Shown piece by piece: positions 54,494 to 63,829 of a stretch of 64,000 nucleotides of DNA; within the stretch, counting starts at the first letter, position 1, and each line of letters starts with the position of its first letter. The DNA comes from Propioniciclava sp. MC1595 (GTDB lineage Bacteria > Actinomycetota > Actinomycetes > Propionibacteriales > Propionibacteriaceae): the NCBI RefSeq assembly GCF_017569205.1, contig NZ_CP071870.1, positions 3,366,974-3,430,973 on the forward strand. Direction: 5' to 3'. A model generated the notes under the pieces. That model had not been told where the DNA came from and did no database searches. It was given only the letters and a program-made list of their open reading frames with translations. Position numbers and translations under genes: made by a program.

Positions 54494-55804
54494 GTGAGCT
54501 CTCTCGAACCGTCCCGCCGCGACACGCGGCTGGATCCCTACATCGACCAGTATGCAGATCGCACCGGTTCCATGACCGTCTCGGCCGTACGAGCTCTCTT
54601 CTCCGTCGCCAACCGCCCCGAGGTCGTGAGCCTCGCCGGCGGCATGCCGAACATCGCCGACCTCCCGCTGGCGAACCTCGGGGCCTCCTTCGACCAGCTC
54701 GTCCAGACCAAGGGCGTCCAGGCCATGCAGTACGGCTCGGGCCAGGGCGAGCTGTTCATGCGCGAGAAGATCGTCGAGGTGATGGCCGAGGAGGCGATCA
54801 CCGCCAACGCCGACGACGTCGTCATCACCTGCGGCAGCCAGCAGGCCCTCGACCTCGTCACCCGCATCTTCATCGACCCGGGCGACGTGATCCTCGCCGA
54901 GGCGCCCAGCTACGTCGGTGCGATGGGCACGTTCAACGCCTACCAGGCGCAGATCCACCACGTGGAGATGGACGACCAGGGTCTCGTCCCCGAGGCGCTG
55001 CGCCAAGCGGTCGTCTCGCTGCGCGCCGCGGGCAAGGCCGTGAAGTTCCTCTACACGATCCCGAACTTCAACAACCCCACGGGCATCACCCAGCCGCTCG
55101 AGCGCCGCCGCGAGGTGCTCGCGGTCGCCAACGAGCTCGGCCTGCTCATCGTCGAGGACAACCCGTACGGCCTCCTCACCATCGAGGGCGAGCCGATCGA
55201 CGCGATGCGCTCGATGGACGACCAGGTCATCTACCTCGGCTCGTTCTCCAAGACATTCGCCCCCGGCTTCCGGGTGGGCTGGGTGCTCGCCCCGCACGCG
55301 GTGCGCGAGCGCCTCACCATCGCCCAGGAGGCGGCGGTGCTCTCCCCGCCGGTCTTCAGCCAGTTCGCCATCGCGAACTACCTGGAGAACTTCGACTGGC
55401 GTGGCCAGATCGACACGTTCCGCAGCATGTACCAGGCCCGCCGCGACGCCATGCTCGACGGCTTGGCAGCCCACATGCCCCCCGGCACCACGTGGACCTC
55501 CCCCAACGGCGGCTTCTTCGTCTGGGTCACCCTGCCCGAGGGCCTCGACAGCCAGGCGCTGCTCCCCCGCGCGGTGAACGAGCGCGTCGCCTACGTGCCC
55601 GGCACCGCGTTCTACGCCGACGGCTTCGGCAGCCGCAACATGCGCCTGTCGTACTGCTTCCCGACGCCCGAGCGCATCTACGAGGGCACCCGGCGCCTCG
55701 GCAAGGCCATCGCCGACGAGCTCGAGATGCACGTCACCTTCGGGCTGCGCTCCGACGACCACCGCCACGCACCCAACCTCGGCCCCGCGCCCGACATCAG
55801 CTAA
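54494..55804 (+). CDS. PLP-dependent aminotransferase, LysN/2-aminoadipate type
   Basis: A 436-residue protein from the GTG at 54494. PNFNNPTGITQPLERRREVL, IVEDNPYGLLTIEG and the PLP Lys in YLGSFSKTFAPGFRVGWVLA are family landmarks of the Ia subgroup aminotransferases related to LysN and MocR's catalytic domain, without the MocR HTH. Substrate not determined. D-Ala-D-Ala ligase follows 12 bases later. Confidence 0.88.
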   Translation: MSSLEPSRRDTRLDPYIDQYADRTGSMTVSAVRALFSVANRPEVVSLAGGMPNIADLPLANLGASFDQLVQTKGVQAMQYGSGQGELFMREKIVEVMAEEAITANADDVVITCGSQQALDLVTRIFIDPGDVILAEAPSYVGAMGTFNAYQAQIHHVEMDDQGLVPEALRQAVVSLRAAGKAVKFLYTIPNFNNPTGITQPLERRREVLAVANELGLLIVEDNPYGLLTIEGEPIDAMRSMDDQVIYLGSFSKTFAPGFRVGWVLAPHAVRERLTIAQEAAVLSPPVFSQFAIANYLENFDWRGQIDTFRSMYQARRDAMLDGLAAHMPPGTTWTSPNGGFFVWVTLPEGLDSQALLPRAVNERVAYVPGTAFYADGFGSRNMRLSYCFPTPERIYEGTRRLGKAIADELEMHVTFGLRSDDHRHAPNLGPAPDIS

Positions 55805-55816
55805 GGAGTCGCCCCA

Positions 55817-56782
55817 GTGTCCGACAACGTCATCGTCCTCGCCGGTGGGCTGTCGCACGAGCGCGACGTCTCCCTGCGGTCCGGGCGCCGTGTCGCCCAG
55901 GCCCTCCGCGAGACGGGCCACACGGTGCTCGAGGCCGACGTCAACGCCTCCCTCCTCGAGACCATCGCCTCGGTCGAGGACCCCGTCATCTTCCCGGTGC
56001 TGCACGGCGGCGCGGGCGAGGACGGCGCCCTCCGCTCGGTCTTCGACCTGCTCGGCGTCCCGTACGTCGGCTCGACCGGCCCGGCGTCCCGCATCGCGTT
56101 CGACAAGGCCGTCAGCACCCCGGTCGTCGCCGCCCGCGCGGCGGGGTTCCGGACGCCGCGGCAGTCGTCCCTGCCCCACGACATGTTCCGCGAGCTGGGC
56201 GCCGCCAACCTGATCGCCGCCCTCGGCGAGCAGATCGGCTTCCCGATGATGGTCAAGCCCGCCCGTAGCGGGTCGGCGCTTGGCTGCACGAAGGTGACGC
56301 AGGCGTCCGAGCTGCCGGCCGCGATCGTGGCCGCGTTCGCGTACGGCGACATCGCGATCCTCGAGGAGTTCATCGAGGGCACCGAGGTCTCCGTCTCGGT
56401 CATCGATCTCGGCGACGGCCCGCAGGCGCTGCCCGCGGTCGAGATCCAGCCGCGCTCGGGCGTCTACGACTACACCGCGCGCTACACCGCCGGCGAGACC
56501 CGGTTCGTCACCCCGGCCGACATCTCGGACGCCGAGGCGGCCCGCTGCGCCGAGCTCGCGCTGGCCGCCCACCAGGCCCTGGGCCTGCGGGACCTCTCCC
56601 GCACCGACATCATCGTCCGCGACGGGGAGCCGGTGTTCATCGAGGTGAACGTGGCCCCCGGCATGACCGAGACGTCGCTGCTGCCCCAGAGCATCGAGGC
56701 GTCCGACTCGTCGTTCGCCGAGGTCTGTTCGGCGCTCGTCGCCGTGGCCCGTCGTCGGGCGGAGGGCACCGAGCCGGCATGA
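55817..56782 (+). CDS. D-alanine--D-alanine ligase family protein
   Basis: A 321-residue ATP-grasp enzyme from the GTG at 55817 (AAGGAG upstream). GGLSHERDVSLRSGR (the usual Glu in HER), LHGGAGEDGALRSVFDLLG, GFPMMVKPARSGSALG and VFIEVNVAPGMTETSLLPQS match Ddl. It joins two D-alanines for peptidoglycan. It is slightly shorter than the usual 340-370 residues. Other substrates cannot be excluded. Confidence 0.85.
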   Translation: MSDNVIVLAGGLSHERDVSLRSGRRVAQALRETGHTVLEADVNASLLETIASVEDPVIFPVLHGGAGEDGALRSVFDLLGVPYVGSTGPASRIAFDKAVSTPVVAARAAGFRTPRQSSLPHDMFRELGAANLIAALGEQIGFPMMVKPARSGSALGCTKVTQASELPAAIVAAFAYGDIAILEEFIEGTEVSVSVIDLGDGPQALPAVEIQPRSGVYDYTARYTAGETRFVTPADISDAEAARCAELALAAHQALGLRDLSRTDIIVRDGEPVFIEVNVAPGMTETSLLPQSIEASDSSFAEVCSALVAVARRRAEGTEPA

Positions 56783-57522
56783 GCACGCGTCTGAAGCAGG
56801 TCCTCATCCTCCTCGTGGGCGTCGTGGGCGCCCTGGTCATGGTGTTCCTGGGCCTGTGGCAGATGCAGGTCTTCGTCGACAAGGGCAACAAGACGGTCGA
56901 GGACCGCGCAGCCCAGGCCGCCGTCCCGCTCGAGGACCACCTCGGCAGCGAGGCGTCCCTCGCCGACATCTACGGCAAGCAGGTCACGGTGACCGGCAGC
57001 TACCTGCCCGACCACCAGATCCTCATCCCCGGCGAGGGCGGGTACCGCGTGCTCGGGGCGTTCGAGGTCGTCGACGGCCGCACGCTGCCCGTGGTGCGCG
57101 GCCTGACGCCCTCCGAGTCGGACATCACTCCCCCGCCCGCCGGGCAGGTCACCGAGACCGGGTTGTTCCTACCCGGCGAGGGCAACGTGCTCGACGACCG
57201 CGGGGTCGCGGTGCAGGTACCCGATGGCCAGTTGGCCTCGGTGCGCATGCCCGCGCTCGCCCAGGAGTGGTCGAACCTCGTGCCCGGGTTCATCACGCTC
57301 GGCGCGGCCGACTCCGAGGAGCAGGGCCTCGCCCAGGCACCGGTGAACCTGCCGACCGGCGAGGGGTCGGCCCAGAACAGCGGCTACGCCCTCCAGTGGT
57401 GGGTGTTCGCCGCCTTCGGCCTCGGCATGGCCATCATGTTGGCCCACAGCATGGGCGTCCGCGAGCGCAAGGCGCAGGAGGCTGCCGCCCTCGAAGTGAT
57501 CAGGAAGGATGCATCCGCATGA
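56779..57522 (+). CDS. SURF1-family cytochrome oxidase assembly protein
   Basis: A 247-residue protein, ATG in the ATGA overlap with the previous gene. Two membrane segments, one at each end (LILLVGVVGALVMVFLGLWQ and WWVFAAFGLGMAIMLAH), enclose an extracytoplasmic domain, the SURF1 topology; LGLWQMQVF and the middle YLPDHQILIPG segment fit. It helps heme a insertion in cytochrome c oxidase. Confidence 0.85.
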   Translation: MSTRLKQVLILLVGVVGALVMVFLGLWQMQVFVDKGNKTVEDRAAQAAVPLEDHLGSEASLADIYGKQVTVTGSYLPDHQILIPGEGGYRVLGAFEVVDGRTLPVVRGLTPSESDITPPPAGQVTETGLFLPGEGNVLDDRGVAVQVPDGQLASVRMPALAQEWSNLVPGFITLGAADSEEQGLAQAPVNLPTGEGSAQNSGYALQWWVFAAFGLGMAIMLAHSMGVRERKAQEAAALEVIRKDASA

Positions 57523-57896
57523 GCATGTCGGTCGACGACAGCCCCATCGAACTCGAGGAGGTCCCCGGCATCAAGGGGGCCCTGCTCCGGTACCGCGTGA
57601 TGGCCTGGGTGGTCGGCATCCTGCTCGTCGTGCTCGTGGTCGTGGGCATGCCCCTGAAGTACTTCGGCGGCAACGATGCCGTCGTGGTGGCCACGGGCGT
57701 GCCCCACGGCTGGCTGTACATGGTGCTGCTGATCACGGCCTATGACCTCGGACGCCGCGTGCGCTGGCCCTGGCTGCGCCTCGGCCTCATCGCCCTCGCC
57801 GGGACGATCCCCTTCCTCTCCTTCGTGGCCGAGCACTACGCCACCAAGGACGTCCGCGCGCGCATCGCCGAGCTGCAGGCCCCGGGCCAGCACTGA
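57519..57896 (+). CDS. DUF3817 integral membrane protein
   Basis: A 125-residue protein from the ATG at 57519, overlapping SURF1 by 4 bases. Three hydrophobic segments; YRVMAWVVGILLVVLVVVGM, HGWLYMVLLITAYDLGRR and FLSFVAEH match the actinobacterial DUF3817 family, often beside SURF1 and cytochrome assembly genes. No function established. Confidence 0.88.
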   Translation: MSMSVDDSPIELEEVPGIKGALLRYRVMAWVVGILLVVLVVVGMPLKYFGGNDAVVVATGVPHGWLYMVLLITAYDLGRRVRWPWLRLGLIALAGTIPFLSFVAEHYATKDVRARIAELQAPGQH

Positions 57897-57962
57897 GCCA
57901 GCTCTCCGCCACCTCGCCGGGCTTGTCCACCTAGCGATTTGTCGACTTAGCTTTTCAACCTG

Positions 57963-58895
57963 TTATTGGTTTGTCGTGACGCCTTCGCGCAGGACGACGA
58001 GGATGCGGTCGAGGTCCTCCTCGCCGGCGAACTCGATGGTGATCCGGCCACGCTTCTTGCCGATCTGGACATTGACCCGGGTGTCGAGGCTGTCGGTCAG
58101 GGTCTCGGCCAGGTGCACGGCCCGCGGCGACGGCGCACGCAGCACCGGGGACCGGCGGGTCTTCGTGCCCCGCTCCCCCACCGCCACGATCTCCTCGACG
58201 CTACGCACGCTCAGGCCCTCGGCGACGATCCGCTGGGCCAGGCGCTCCTGCTCCACGGGGTCGCTCAGGGGGAGCAGCGCGCGGGCGTGGCCGGCCGAGA
58301 GCACGCCGGCCGCTACGCGTCGCTGGACGGGCGCCGGCAGGCGCAGGAGCCGGATGGTGTTGGAGATCTGGGGCCGTGACCGCTTGATCCGGGTGGCCAG
58401 CTCCTCCTGGGTGCAGCCGAAGTCGTCGAGCATCTGCTGGTAGGCGGCGGCCTCCTCCAGCGGGTTCAGCTGAACGCGGTGGAGGTTCTCGAGGAGTGCG
58501 TCCCGCAGCAGGTCGTGCTCGGCGGTGTCGCGCACGATCGCCGGGATGGTCGCGAGGCCGGCCTTCTTGGTCGCGCGGAGTCGGCGCTCGCCCATGACGA
58601 GTTCGTAGCCGTCGGTGACGCGACGCACCACGATGGGCTGCAGGAGGCCGACCTCCTGGATGGACTCGACGAGCTCGGTGAGGTCGTCCTCATCAAACAC
58701 CTGTCGGGGCTGCTTCGGGTTCGGGACGATCTGGTCGACGGGGATGTCGCCGAAGCTCGCGCCCGCCGGTGCCGCCACCAGGTCGGGCGTATCGGGTACT
58801 TCAGCGGTGGGCTGGGGCGCCTCTTCGGGCGTCGTGGGGCGGATCAGGTCGCCGAGCCCGCGTCCGAGGCCGCTGCGTTGACGTGGTGCTGCCAT
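57963..58895 (-). CDS. parB: Chromosome partitioning protein ParB
   Basis: A 310-residue protein from the ATG at 58895. The ParB CTP-binding motif is [12 protein letters not shown]; the HTH is [20 protein letters not shown] followed by IRLLRLP; the C-terminal dimer domain ends the protein. It binds parS, spreads as a CTP clamp and works with ParA in segregation. It lies 15 bases after parA. Confidence 0.95.
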   Translation of the reverse strand: MAAPRQRSGLGRGLGDLIRPTTPEEAPQPTAEVPDTPDLVAAPAGASFGDIPVDQIVPNPKQPRQVFDEDDLTELVESIQEVGLLQPIVVRRVTDGYELVMGERRLRATKKAGLATIPAIVRDTAEHDLLRDALLENLHRVQLNPLEEAAAYQQMLDDFGCTQEELATRIKRSRPQISNTIRLLRLPAPVQRRVAAGVLSAGHARALLPLSDPVEQERLAQRIVAEGLSVRSVEEIVAVGERGTKTRRSPVLRAPSPRAVHLAETLTDSLDTRVNVQIGKKRGRITIEFAGEEDLDRILVVLREGVTTNQ

Positions 58896-58910
58896 GGTGG
58901 TGCCTTTCGA

Positions 58911-59825
58911 TCAGAATCCGGTTGCGCCGCGCTCGGCAATCTCCGTCGCTGCCGCGAGGTACGCCTGCGCGCCGACGGAGTTGAGTTGGTAGGTGAGGAC
59001 GGTTTGCCCGTAGGAGGGTGCCTCCGCGATCCGGACCGAGCGGGGGATCACGGTCTCCAAGGTTTCCCGCTCGAAGTGCTTCCGCACCTCGGCGGCGACC
59101 TCGGCGGCGAGCTTGGTGCGCCCGTCGAACATGGTGAGGAGCACCGTCGACAGCACCAAGCCGTCGTTGAGGCGTCCCTTGACCAGGTTGATGGTTCGGA
59201 GGAGCTGGGTGACGCCCTCCAGCGCGTAGTACTCGCACTGGATCGGGATCATGATCTCATGGGCGGCCACCAGGGCATTGAGGGTGAGCAGCCCCAAGGA
59301 TGGGGGACAGTCGATGATGACGTAGTCCACGTAGTAGTGGTCGAAGAAGGCATCCAGGGCCATTCTGAGGCGCGTTTCACGTGAAACGGTGGCCACAAGG
59401 CCGATCTCGGCTCCTGCGAGATCGATCGTGGCGGGCAGGACCCACACCCCGGGGAGGTCGGGGCAGCGCTGGACCGTGTCGATGATCGGCTCCTGGTCCA
59501 CCAGCACCTCGTACGTGCCCGGCGTTCCCTCGCTGTGCTCGACCCCGAGGGCCGTTGAGGCGTTGCCCTGGGGGTCGATGTCCACGACGAGGACCTTAAG
59601 ACCGCCCGAGGCCAGGCCAGCCGCGATGTTCACCGCGGTTGTGGTCTTGCCAACCCCGCCCTTCTGGTTGGCGACGACCATGATGCGGGGAGAACCGGGC
59701 TGGGGGAGTGTGGGTGTTTCACGTGAAACACCGGGGGCGAGATCGTCCGGCGCATCCGGCTCGGTCACGGCATCCTCTGCCACGTCGAACGATGCTCGGC
59801 GCGGGGAGGCGGGGGAAGACGTCAC
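58911..59825 (-). CDS. parA: Chromosome partitioning ATPase ParA
   Basis: A 304-residue protein from the ATG at 59825. The deviant Walker A is NQKGGVGKTTTAVNIA, and DIDPQGNASTALGV and VIIDCPPSLGLLTLNAL follow. The first 46 residues are an extra low-complexity extension common in actinobacteria. Its coding sequence holds two parS sites. Confidence 0.95.
   Translation of the reverse strand: MTSSPASPRRASFDVAEDAVTEPDAPDDLAPGVSRETPTLPQPGSPRIMVVANQKGGVGKTTTAVNIAAGLASGGLKVLVVDIDPQGNASTALGVEHSEGTPGTYEVLVDQEPIIDTVQRCPDLPGVWVLPATIDLAGAEIGLVATVSRETRLRMALDAFFDHYYVDYVIIDCPPSLGLLTLNALVAAHEIMIPIQCEYYALEGVTQLLRTINLVKGRLNDGLVLSTVLLTMFDGRTKLAAEVAAEVRKHFERETLETVIPRSVRIAEAPSYGQTVLTYQLNSVGAQAYLAAATEIAERGATGF
59374..59387. 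promoter_or_regulatory. parS site inside parA
   Basis: GTTTCACGTGAAAC, the parS core palindrome bound by ParB, with C and G as outer bases. Perfect in its 14 bases. Confidence 0.9.
59715..59730. promoter_or_regulatory. parS site near the 5' end of parA
   Basis: TGTTTCACGTGAAACA, the full 16-bp parS consensus, within the N-terminal coding region of parA. Two sites in one gene near the origin give a local ParB loading zone. Confidence 0.95.
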
Positions 59826-59945
59826 AGGTCGTCCTTCCTTTCACAGGAGATGACCTGCTCAATCTACCGGACCGGCACGACAACACAGTCGGCACACCCG
59901 ACTGAGGCGCTCGAAGTCGTTACGACTCTTTGTCGATATACCGCT

Positions 59946-60599
59946 CTATCGGTCTAGCTTCACATCTCCACTGAGCGCGACCTTGCCCGTGTGGGTGGGT
60001 CCGACATCGATGCGCGAGCCGACACCCTGATGGATCCGCAGCGCCCGGTTGAGGTGCGCGGCCAGCAGGATCGCCGCCGAACCGGTGGCCTCGTCCTCCT
60101 CGATGCCGACCTCGTCGACGAACGCACGCGCGCGCACGATGCCGCGGGCCTCGTCGATCCAGGCCCACACGTACTCGTGCGACCCCTCCCACGGGCGGTA
60201 GGAGTCCACGACCTCGGGGGAGGCCACCTGGGTCAGGTCGATCGGCGGGCTCCACGCGGGGTCGGCGAGCACGGTCGCGCCGAGCTGGGTGGCCACGCTG
60301 TACACGGTGCCCACCTCGCACTCGAGCGTGTGCACCTCGTGGCCGAGGTGGTCGATGAGCCACGCGGCACCCACCGTGGGATGCCCGGCGAAGCCGAGCT
60401 TCACGGTCGGGGTGAAGATCCGGATCCGGCCGGTGCGGATGTCGTCGACGAACACCGTCTCGCTGAAGCCGAGGTCGTGGGCGCGCGACTGGCAGAACTC
60501 GTCGGTCCAGTCGCCGGTGTCGAGGAAGATCCCCAGGAAGTTGCCGAATCGGCCGTCGGCGTCGGTGAAGACTCGCAGGACATGGTCAACGGGGCGCAT
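59946..60599 (-). CDS. PhzF-family isomerase/epimerase-like protein, short form
   Basis: A 217-residue protein from the ATG at 60599. FGNFLGIFLDTGDW, the conserved Glu in LGFSETVFVDD, FAGHPTVGAAWLI and EDEATGSAAILLAAHL match PhzF. Family members usually have 260-300 residues; the middle region is shortened. No phenazine genes are near, so the reaction is unknown. It sits between parA and rsmG in an otherwise conserved block. Confidence 0.82.
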   Translation of the reverse strand: MRPVDHVLRVFTDADGRFGNFLGIFLDTGDWTDEFCQSRAHDLGFSETVFVDDIRTGRIRIFTPTVKLGFAGHPTVGAAWLIDHLGHEVHTLECEVGTVYSVATQLGATVLADPAWSPPIDLTQVASPEVVDSYRPWEGSHEYVWAWIDEARGIVRARAFVDEVGIEEDEATGSAAILLAAHLNRALRIHQGVGSRIDVGPTHTGKVALSGDVKLDR

Positions 60600-60632
60600 G
60601 GCCCCGACCCTATCGCCGGCCACCCGGACGGG

Positions 60633-61265
60633 TCACCGGGTACAGACGACCAGCCAGGTCGGGTCCGCACCGTCGTGGGTGGTGACGGGGATCGCCTCGG
60701 CCTTCAGCCGGTGGCGGGCCACGTCGGCGGCGGCGTCCGAGACCTCGCCCGCAGCGGAGGACCCCTTCAACGCGACGATCGACCCGGTCGGCGCCATCAG
60801 CGGGACGCACCACGCGAGGAGCCGGGGCAGTGCGGCAACCGCGCGGCTGGTGACCACGTCGTACTGGGCGTGGTGGCCGAGCGGGTCCTTGTCGTCGGGC
60901 CCGACCGCGCGCCCACGCACGACCTCGACCCGCTCGCCCAAGCCGAGTTCCTCGACCACGCCGGTCAGGAAGTTGGCCCGGCGCAGCAGCGGCTCGAGCA
61001 GGGTGACACGCAGGTCGGGGCGGGCCAGGGCGAGCGGGATGCCGGGCAGGCCGGCCCCGCTGCCGACGTCCACGACGGACGCCCCGGGTGCGATCGCGTG
61101 ACCCACGGCCACGCTGTTGAGGACGTGCCGGTCCCAGATGCGGTCCACCTCGCGGGGGCCCATCAGGCCCCACTCGAGGCCGCGGGTGGCGAGCAGGTCC
61201 GCGTACGCGGTCGCCCGCCCCAGCTCGTCGCCGAAGACGGACGCCGCGGCGTCCGGCACGCTCAC
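60633..61265 (-). CDS. rsmG: 16S rRNA (guanine-527-N7) methyltransferase RsmG
   Basis: A 210-residue protein from the GTG at 61265, one base after the jag stop. SAM motif VVDVGSGAGLPGIPLALARP, IWDRHVLNSV and VTSRAVAALPRLL are typical. It makes m7G527 in 16S rRNA. Position next to jag and parAB is the conserved one. Confidence 0.93.
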   Translation of the reverse strand: MSVPDAAASVFGDELGRATAYADLLATRGLEWGLMGPREVDRIWDRHVLNSVAVGHAIAPGASVVDVGSGAGLPGIPLALARPDLRVTLLEPLLRRANFLTGVVEELGLGERVEVVRGRAVGPDDKDPLGHHAQYDVVTSRAVAALPRLLAWCVPLMAPTGSIVALKGSSAAGEVSDAAADVARHRLKAEAIPVTTHDGADPTWLVVCTR

Positions 61266-61266
61266 G

Positions 61267-61983
61267 TCAGGCCTTGGGCAGGACGACCACGCGGCGGTTG
61301 GGCTCCTCGCCCTCGGACTCGCTGACGAGCCCGGCGGCGGCGACCGCGTCGTGCACGATCTTGCGCTGGTAGGGGTTCATCGGCGTGAGGCGGACGGGCT
61401 CCCCGTTCTCCTGGACGTCGGAGATGGCGTCGGCCGCCATGTCCTGCAGCATCGAGCGCTGCTTGTCGCGGTAACCGGCGACATCCAGCATGAGGCGCGA
61501 GCGGTGGCCGGTCTCGGTCATCACGGCGAGGCGCGCGAGCTCCTGCAGGGCGTCGAGAACCTCGCCGTCCTTGCCCACCAGGGCGTCGGAGTCGGTGATG
61601 ATCGACACGTGCGCGCGGCCGCCCTCGTTGAAGGTGTCGATGTCGCCGTCGAGGTCGGCGATGTCGAGCAGCTCCTCGAGGTAGTCGGCGGCGATCTCGC
61701 CCTCGTTGGTCAGGGCCTCCTCGCGCTTGCTCATCCGCGGGGCAGCAGCCTCGCCCGCCTCCGAAGCGTCCTCGTCGGTGTCGGCCTCGTCGGCCTCGTC
61801 GGCCTCGTCGGCGGACGCGGGGGAGGCGGCGGAGTCCTCGGAGGACTCGACCGGCGCGTCGTCACCCTCGGCGACCACGGGGGCCTCGACCTCGTCGGTC
61901 ACCGGCTCGCCCACGAACTCGACGGCCTCGGCCACGGGGGCCTCCTCCTCGACAGCCACGGTGGTGTCCAGGTCCTCGCTCAT
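61267..61983 (-). CDS. jag: Jag/KhpB RNA-binding protein
   Basis: A 238-residue protein from the ATG at 61983 (AAGGAG upstream). KH-like domain with SIITDSDALVGKDGEVLDAL, then the R3H domain with MNPYQRKIVHDAVAAAGLVS. The first 85 residues are very acidic and repetitive (EADEADEADTDEDASEAGEA). It is an RNA-binding regulator linked to membrane-protein and cell-wall functions, in the same operon as yidC. Confidence 0.92.
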   Translation of the reverse strand: MSEDLDTTVAVEEEAPVAEAVEFVGEPVTDEVEAPVVAEGDDAPVESSEDSAASPASADEADEADEADTDEDASEAGEAAAPRMSKREEALTNEGEIAADYLEELLDIADLDGDIDTFNEGGRAHVSIITDSDALVGKDGEVLDALQELARLAVMTETGHRSRLMLDVAGYRDKQRSMLQDMAADAISDVQENGEPVRLTPMNPYQRKIVHDAVAAAGLVSESEGEEPNRRVVVLPKA

Positions 61984-61993
61984 GTGTAACTCC

Positions 61994-63097
61994 TTACGTG
62001 GACGCGCCCGGCTTGCGCGGGCGGGCCTGCTTGCGGTTGGCACGGGTGTTCTTCGACGGCTGCTGCCGCTTGACCGGACGCGGGGCCGAGCCCGCGGCGT
62101 CCGTGGTGGTCGTGTCGTCGGCCTTGGCCGCCGGCGCGGACGTGCTGCCGGTGCGGCCCTGGCGGGCGACCTTCGTCGGGTCGCCGGCGGTGGCGACCGG
62201 GCCGCCACGCTTGCGGCCGGTCTTCTCGGCGCGCTGGCGCAGGATCTCGGCCGGGTCCTTGCCCTTGGCCTTCATCCGCTCCTCCCAGTCGATGAACGCC
62301 GGGGTGTTCGGGGTCGGGTTGTTGTGGATGAGGATCCACTGCTGGCCGATGGTCCACAGGTTCGAGGCGAGCCAGTAGATCATGACGCCGATCGGGAACG
62401 CGACACCGGTGAACAGGTAGATCGCCGGGAACAGGTACAGCATCATCTTCTGCTGCTGCGCGAACGGGCCCTCGAGCGACTCCGGCGGCATGTTCTTCCG
62501 CATCATCATCAGCTGCATGAAGAACAGCGACGCGGTCATCGCGATGATCAGGAAGCCGGCGACGAACAGGGTCGGGCCGAACACGAAGCCGTTCTGGGCG
62601 AGCGTCGCGGAGATCTCGGTGCCGAAGATCTTCGACTTCTGCAGGGACTCCACCAGGTGGGGGCGTTCGACGAACCACGTGCCGACGGGCGTGCCGCGGG
62701 CGGCTCCGTTCAGCACGTAGAACAGGCCGAGGAACACCGGCATCTGCAGCAGCAGCGGCAGGCAGGAGGCGGCGGGGTTGACGCCCTCCTCCTTGTACAG
62801 CTTCATGACCTCCTGGCCGTACCGCTCGCGGTCGGAGCCGTACTTCTCCTGGAGGGCGCGCGCCTTCGGGGCCACCAGCTGCATGGACCGGGAGCTGTTG
62901 ATCTGCCGCACGAACAGCGGGATCATCAGCGTCCGCACCACGACGGTGAGCGAGACGATGGCGAGGACCCACGTCCAGCCGGAGTTCGGGTCCATAACCA
63001 TGGACCACAGGCTGTGGGCGCCCACGAGGATGCCCGACATCACCCAGTAGATGGGTTGCATGAGCATGTCGAAGAAGCCGCCGATGGCGTCAAACAT
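61994..63097 (-). CDS. yidC: Membrane protein insertase YidC
   Basis: A 367-residue protein from the ATG at 63097. Five hydrophobic segments; QEVMKLYKEEGVNPAASCLP and LLLQMPVFLGLFYVLNGAAR are the YidC/Oxa1 core. The C-terminal tail (about residues 285-367) is long and basic, as in actinobacteria, and probably binds ribosomes. Confidence 0.95.
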   Translation of the reverse strand: MFDAIGGFFDMLMQPIYWVMSGILVGAHSLWSMVMDPNSGWTWVLAIVSLTVVVRTLMIPLFVRQINSSRSMQLVAPKARALQEKYGSDRERYGQEVMKLYKEEGVNPAASCLPLLLQMPVFLGLFYVLNGAARGTPVGTWFVERPHLVESLQKSKIFGTEISATLAQNGFVFGPTLFVAGFLIIAMTASLFFMQLMMMRKNMPPESLEGPFAQQQKMMLYLFPAIYLFTGVAFPIGVMIYWLASNLWTIGQQWILIHNNPTPNTPAFIDWEERMKAKGKDPAEILRQRAEKTGRKRGGPVATAGDPTKVARQGRTGSTSAPAAKADDTTTTDAAGSAPRPVKRQQPSKNTRANRKQARPRKPGAST

Positions 63098-63329
63098 GGT
63101 GCACCTTCTGTGCGTCAGCGGCCGGCACGGGGTCGTAGCCCCCGAGCGACCAGGGATGGCAGCGCACGAGGCGCCTCAGGGTGAGCCACGTCCCCTTGAC
63201 CGAGCCGTGGGTGCGGATCGCATCCAGCCCGTAGGAGGAACACGTGGGGTAGAACTTGCAGACATCGCCGTACAGCGGGCTGATCACCGCGCGGTACGCC
63301 TTCAACAGGCCGATGAGCAGGTACTTCAT
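63090..63329 (-). CDS. yidD: Membrane protein insertion efficiency factor YidD
   Basis: A 79-residue protein; CKFYPTCSSYGLDAIRTHGS, with the conserved Cys residues, is the family signature. It overlaps the start of yidC by 8 bases and assists YidC. Confidence 0.93.
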   Translation of the reverse strand: MKYLLIGLLKAYRAVISPLYGDVCKFYPTCSSYGLDAIRTHGSVKGTWLTLRRLVRCHPWSLGGYDPVPAADAQKVHHV

Positions 63330-63339
63330 GGCCGCGACC

Positions 63340-63675
63340 TCACGCCGCCAGCTTGCCGAGCGCGGTGCGCCAGGCGCCGGTGAAGTCCTCGACGAGGGGT
63401 CCGGACGCCGCGGGCGGCAGTGCGCGGACCACCACGTCGACCGGCTGGGGAGCCGAGCCGAGGGCGTCCGAGACCAGGTGCCGGAGGCGCCGCTTCACGC
63501 GGTTGCGGGTGACGGCGTTGCCCACGGCCTTGGACACGACAAAGCCCGCCCGTGACGGCGGGCTCTGCTTGGCCAGGGCGTGCACCACGAGGGTCGGCCT
63601 GCCGACCCGGACGCCGCTGCGCACCACGGAGCGGAACTCGTCCGAGGCGCGCAGTCGGTGGGGTGCGGGCAACAC
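63340..63675 (-). CDS. rnpA: Ribonuclease P protein component
   Basis: A 111-residue protein. The GTG at 63675 gives [20 protein letters not shown], the usual start; the track of upstream codons to 63780 would add an unlikely Ala-rich leader. The RNR motif is [17 protein letters not shown]. It is the protein cofactor of RNase P, ten bases upstream of yidD. Confidence 0.93.
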   Translation of the reverse strand: MLPAPHRLRASDEFRSVVRSGVRVGRPTLVVHALAKQSPPSRAGFVVSKAVGNAVTRNRVKRRLRHLVSDALGSAPQPVDVVVRALPPAASGPLVEDFTGAWRTALGKLAA

Positions 63676-63691
63676 CGCGGCAGGGGTGACG

Positions 63692-63829
63692 TCAGCCGGC
63701 GAGGCGGACGCGGCCCTTGCGACGACGGTCCGCCAGGATGGCGCGACCGGCGCGGGTGCGCATGCGGAGGCGGAAGCCATGGGTGCGGCTGCGACGCCGG
63801 TTGCTCGGCTGGAAAGTGCGCTTGCTCAC
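63692..63829 (-). CDS. rpmH: 50S ribosomal protein L34
   Basis: A 45-residue protein from the GTG at 63829 (GGGAGA upstream). [20 protein letters not shown] and [15 protein letters not shown] are unmistakable L34. Start of the block next to the origin. Confidence 0.95.
   Translation of the reverse strand: MSKRTFQPSNRRRSRTHGFRLRMRTRAGRAILADRRRKGRVRLAG

Noticed and set aside
54427..56268. 613-residue plus-strand open frame over the aminotransferase and Ddl genes
   Set aside because: Out-of-frame shadow of two clear genes; Arg/Pro/His-rich composition typical of high-GC shadows.
63541..63570. GC-rich hairpin (AGCCCGCC/GGCGGGCT) as a terminator
   Set aside because: It is inside the rnpA coding sequence and is explained by codon composition.
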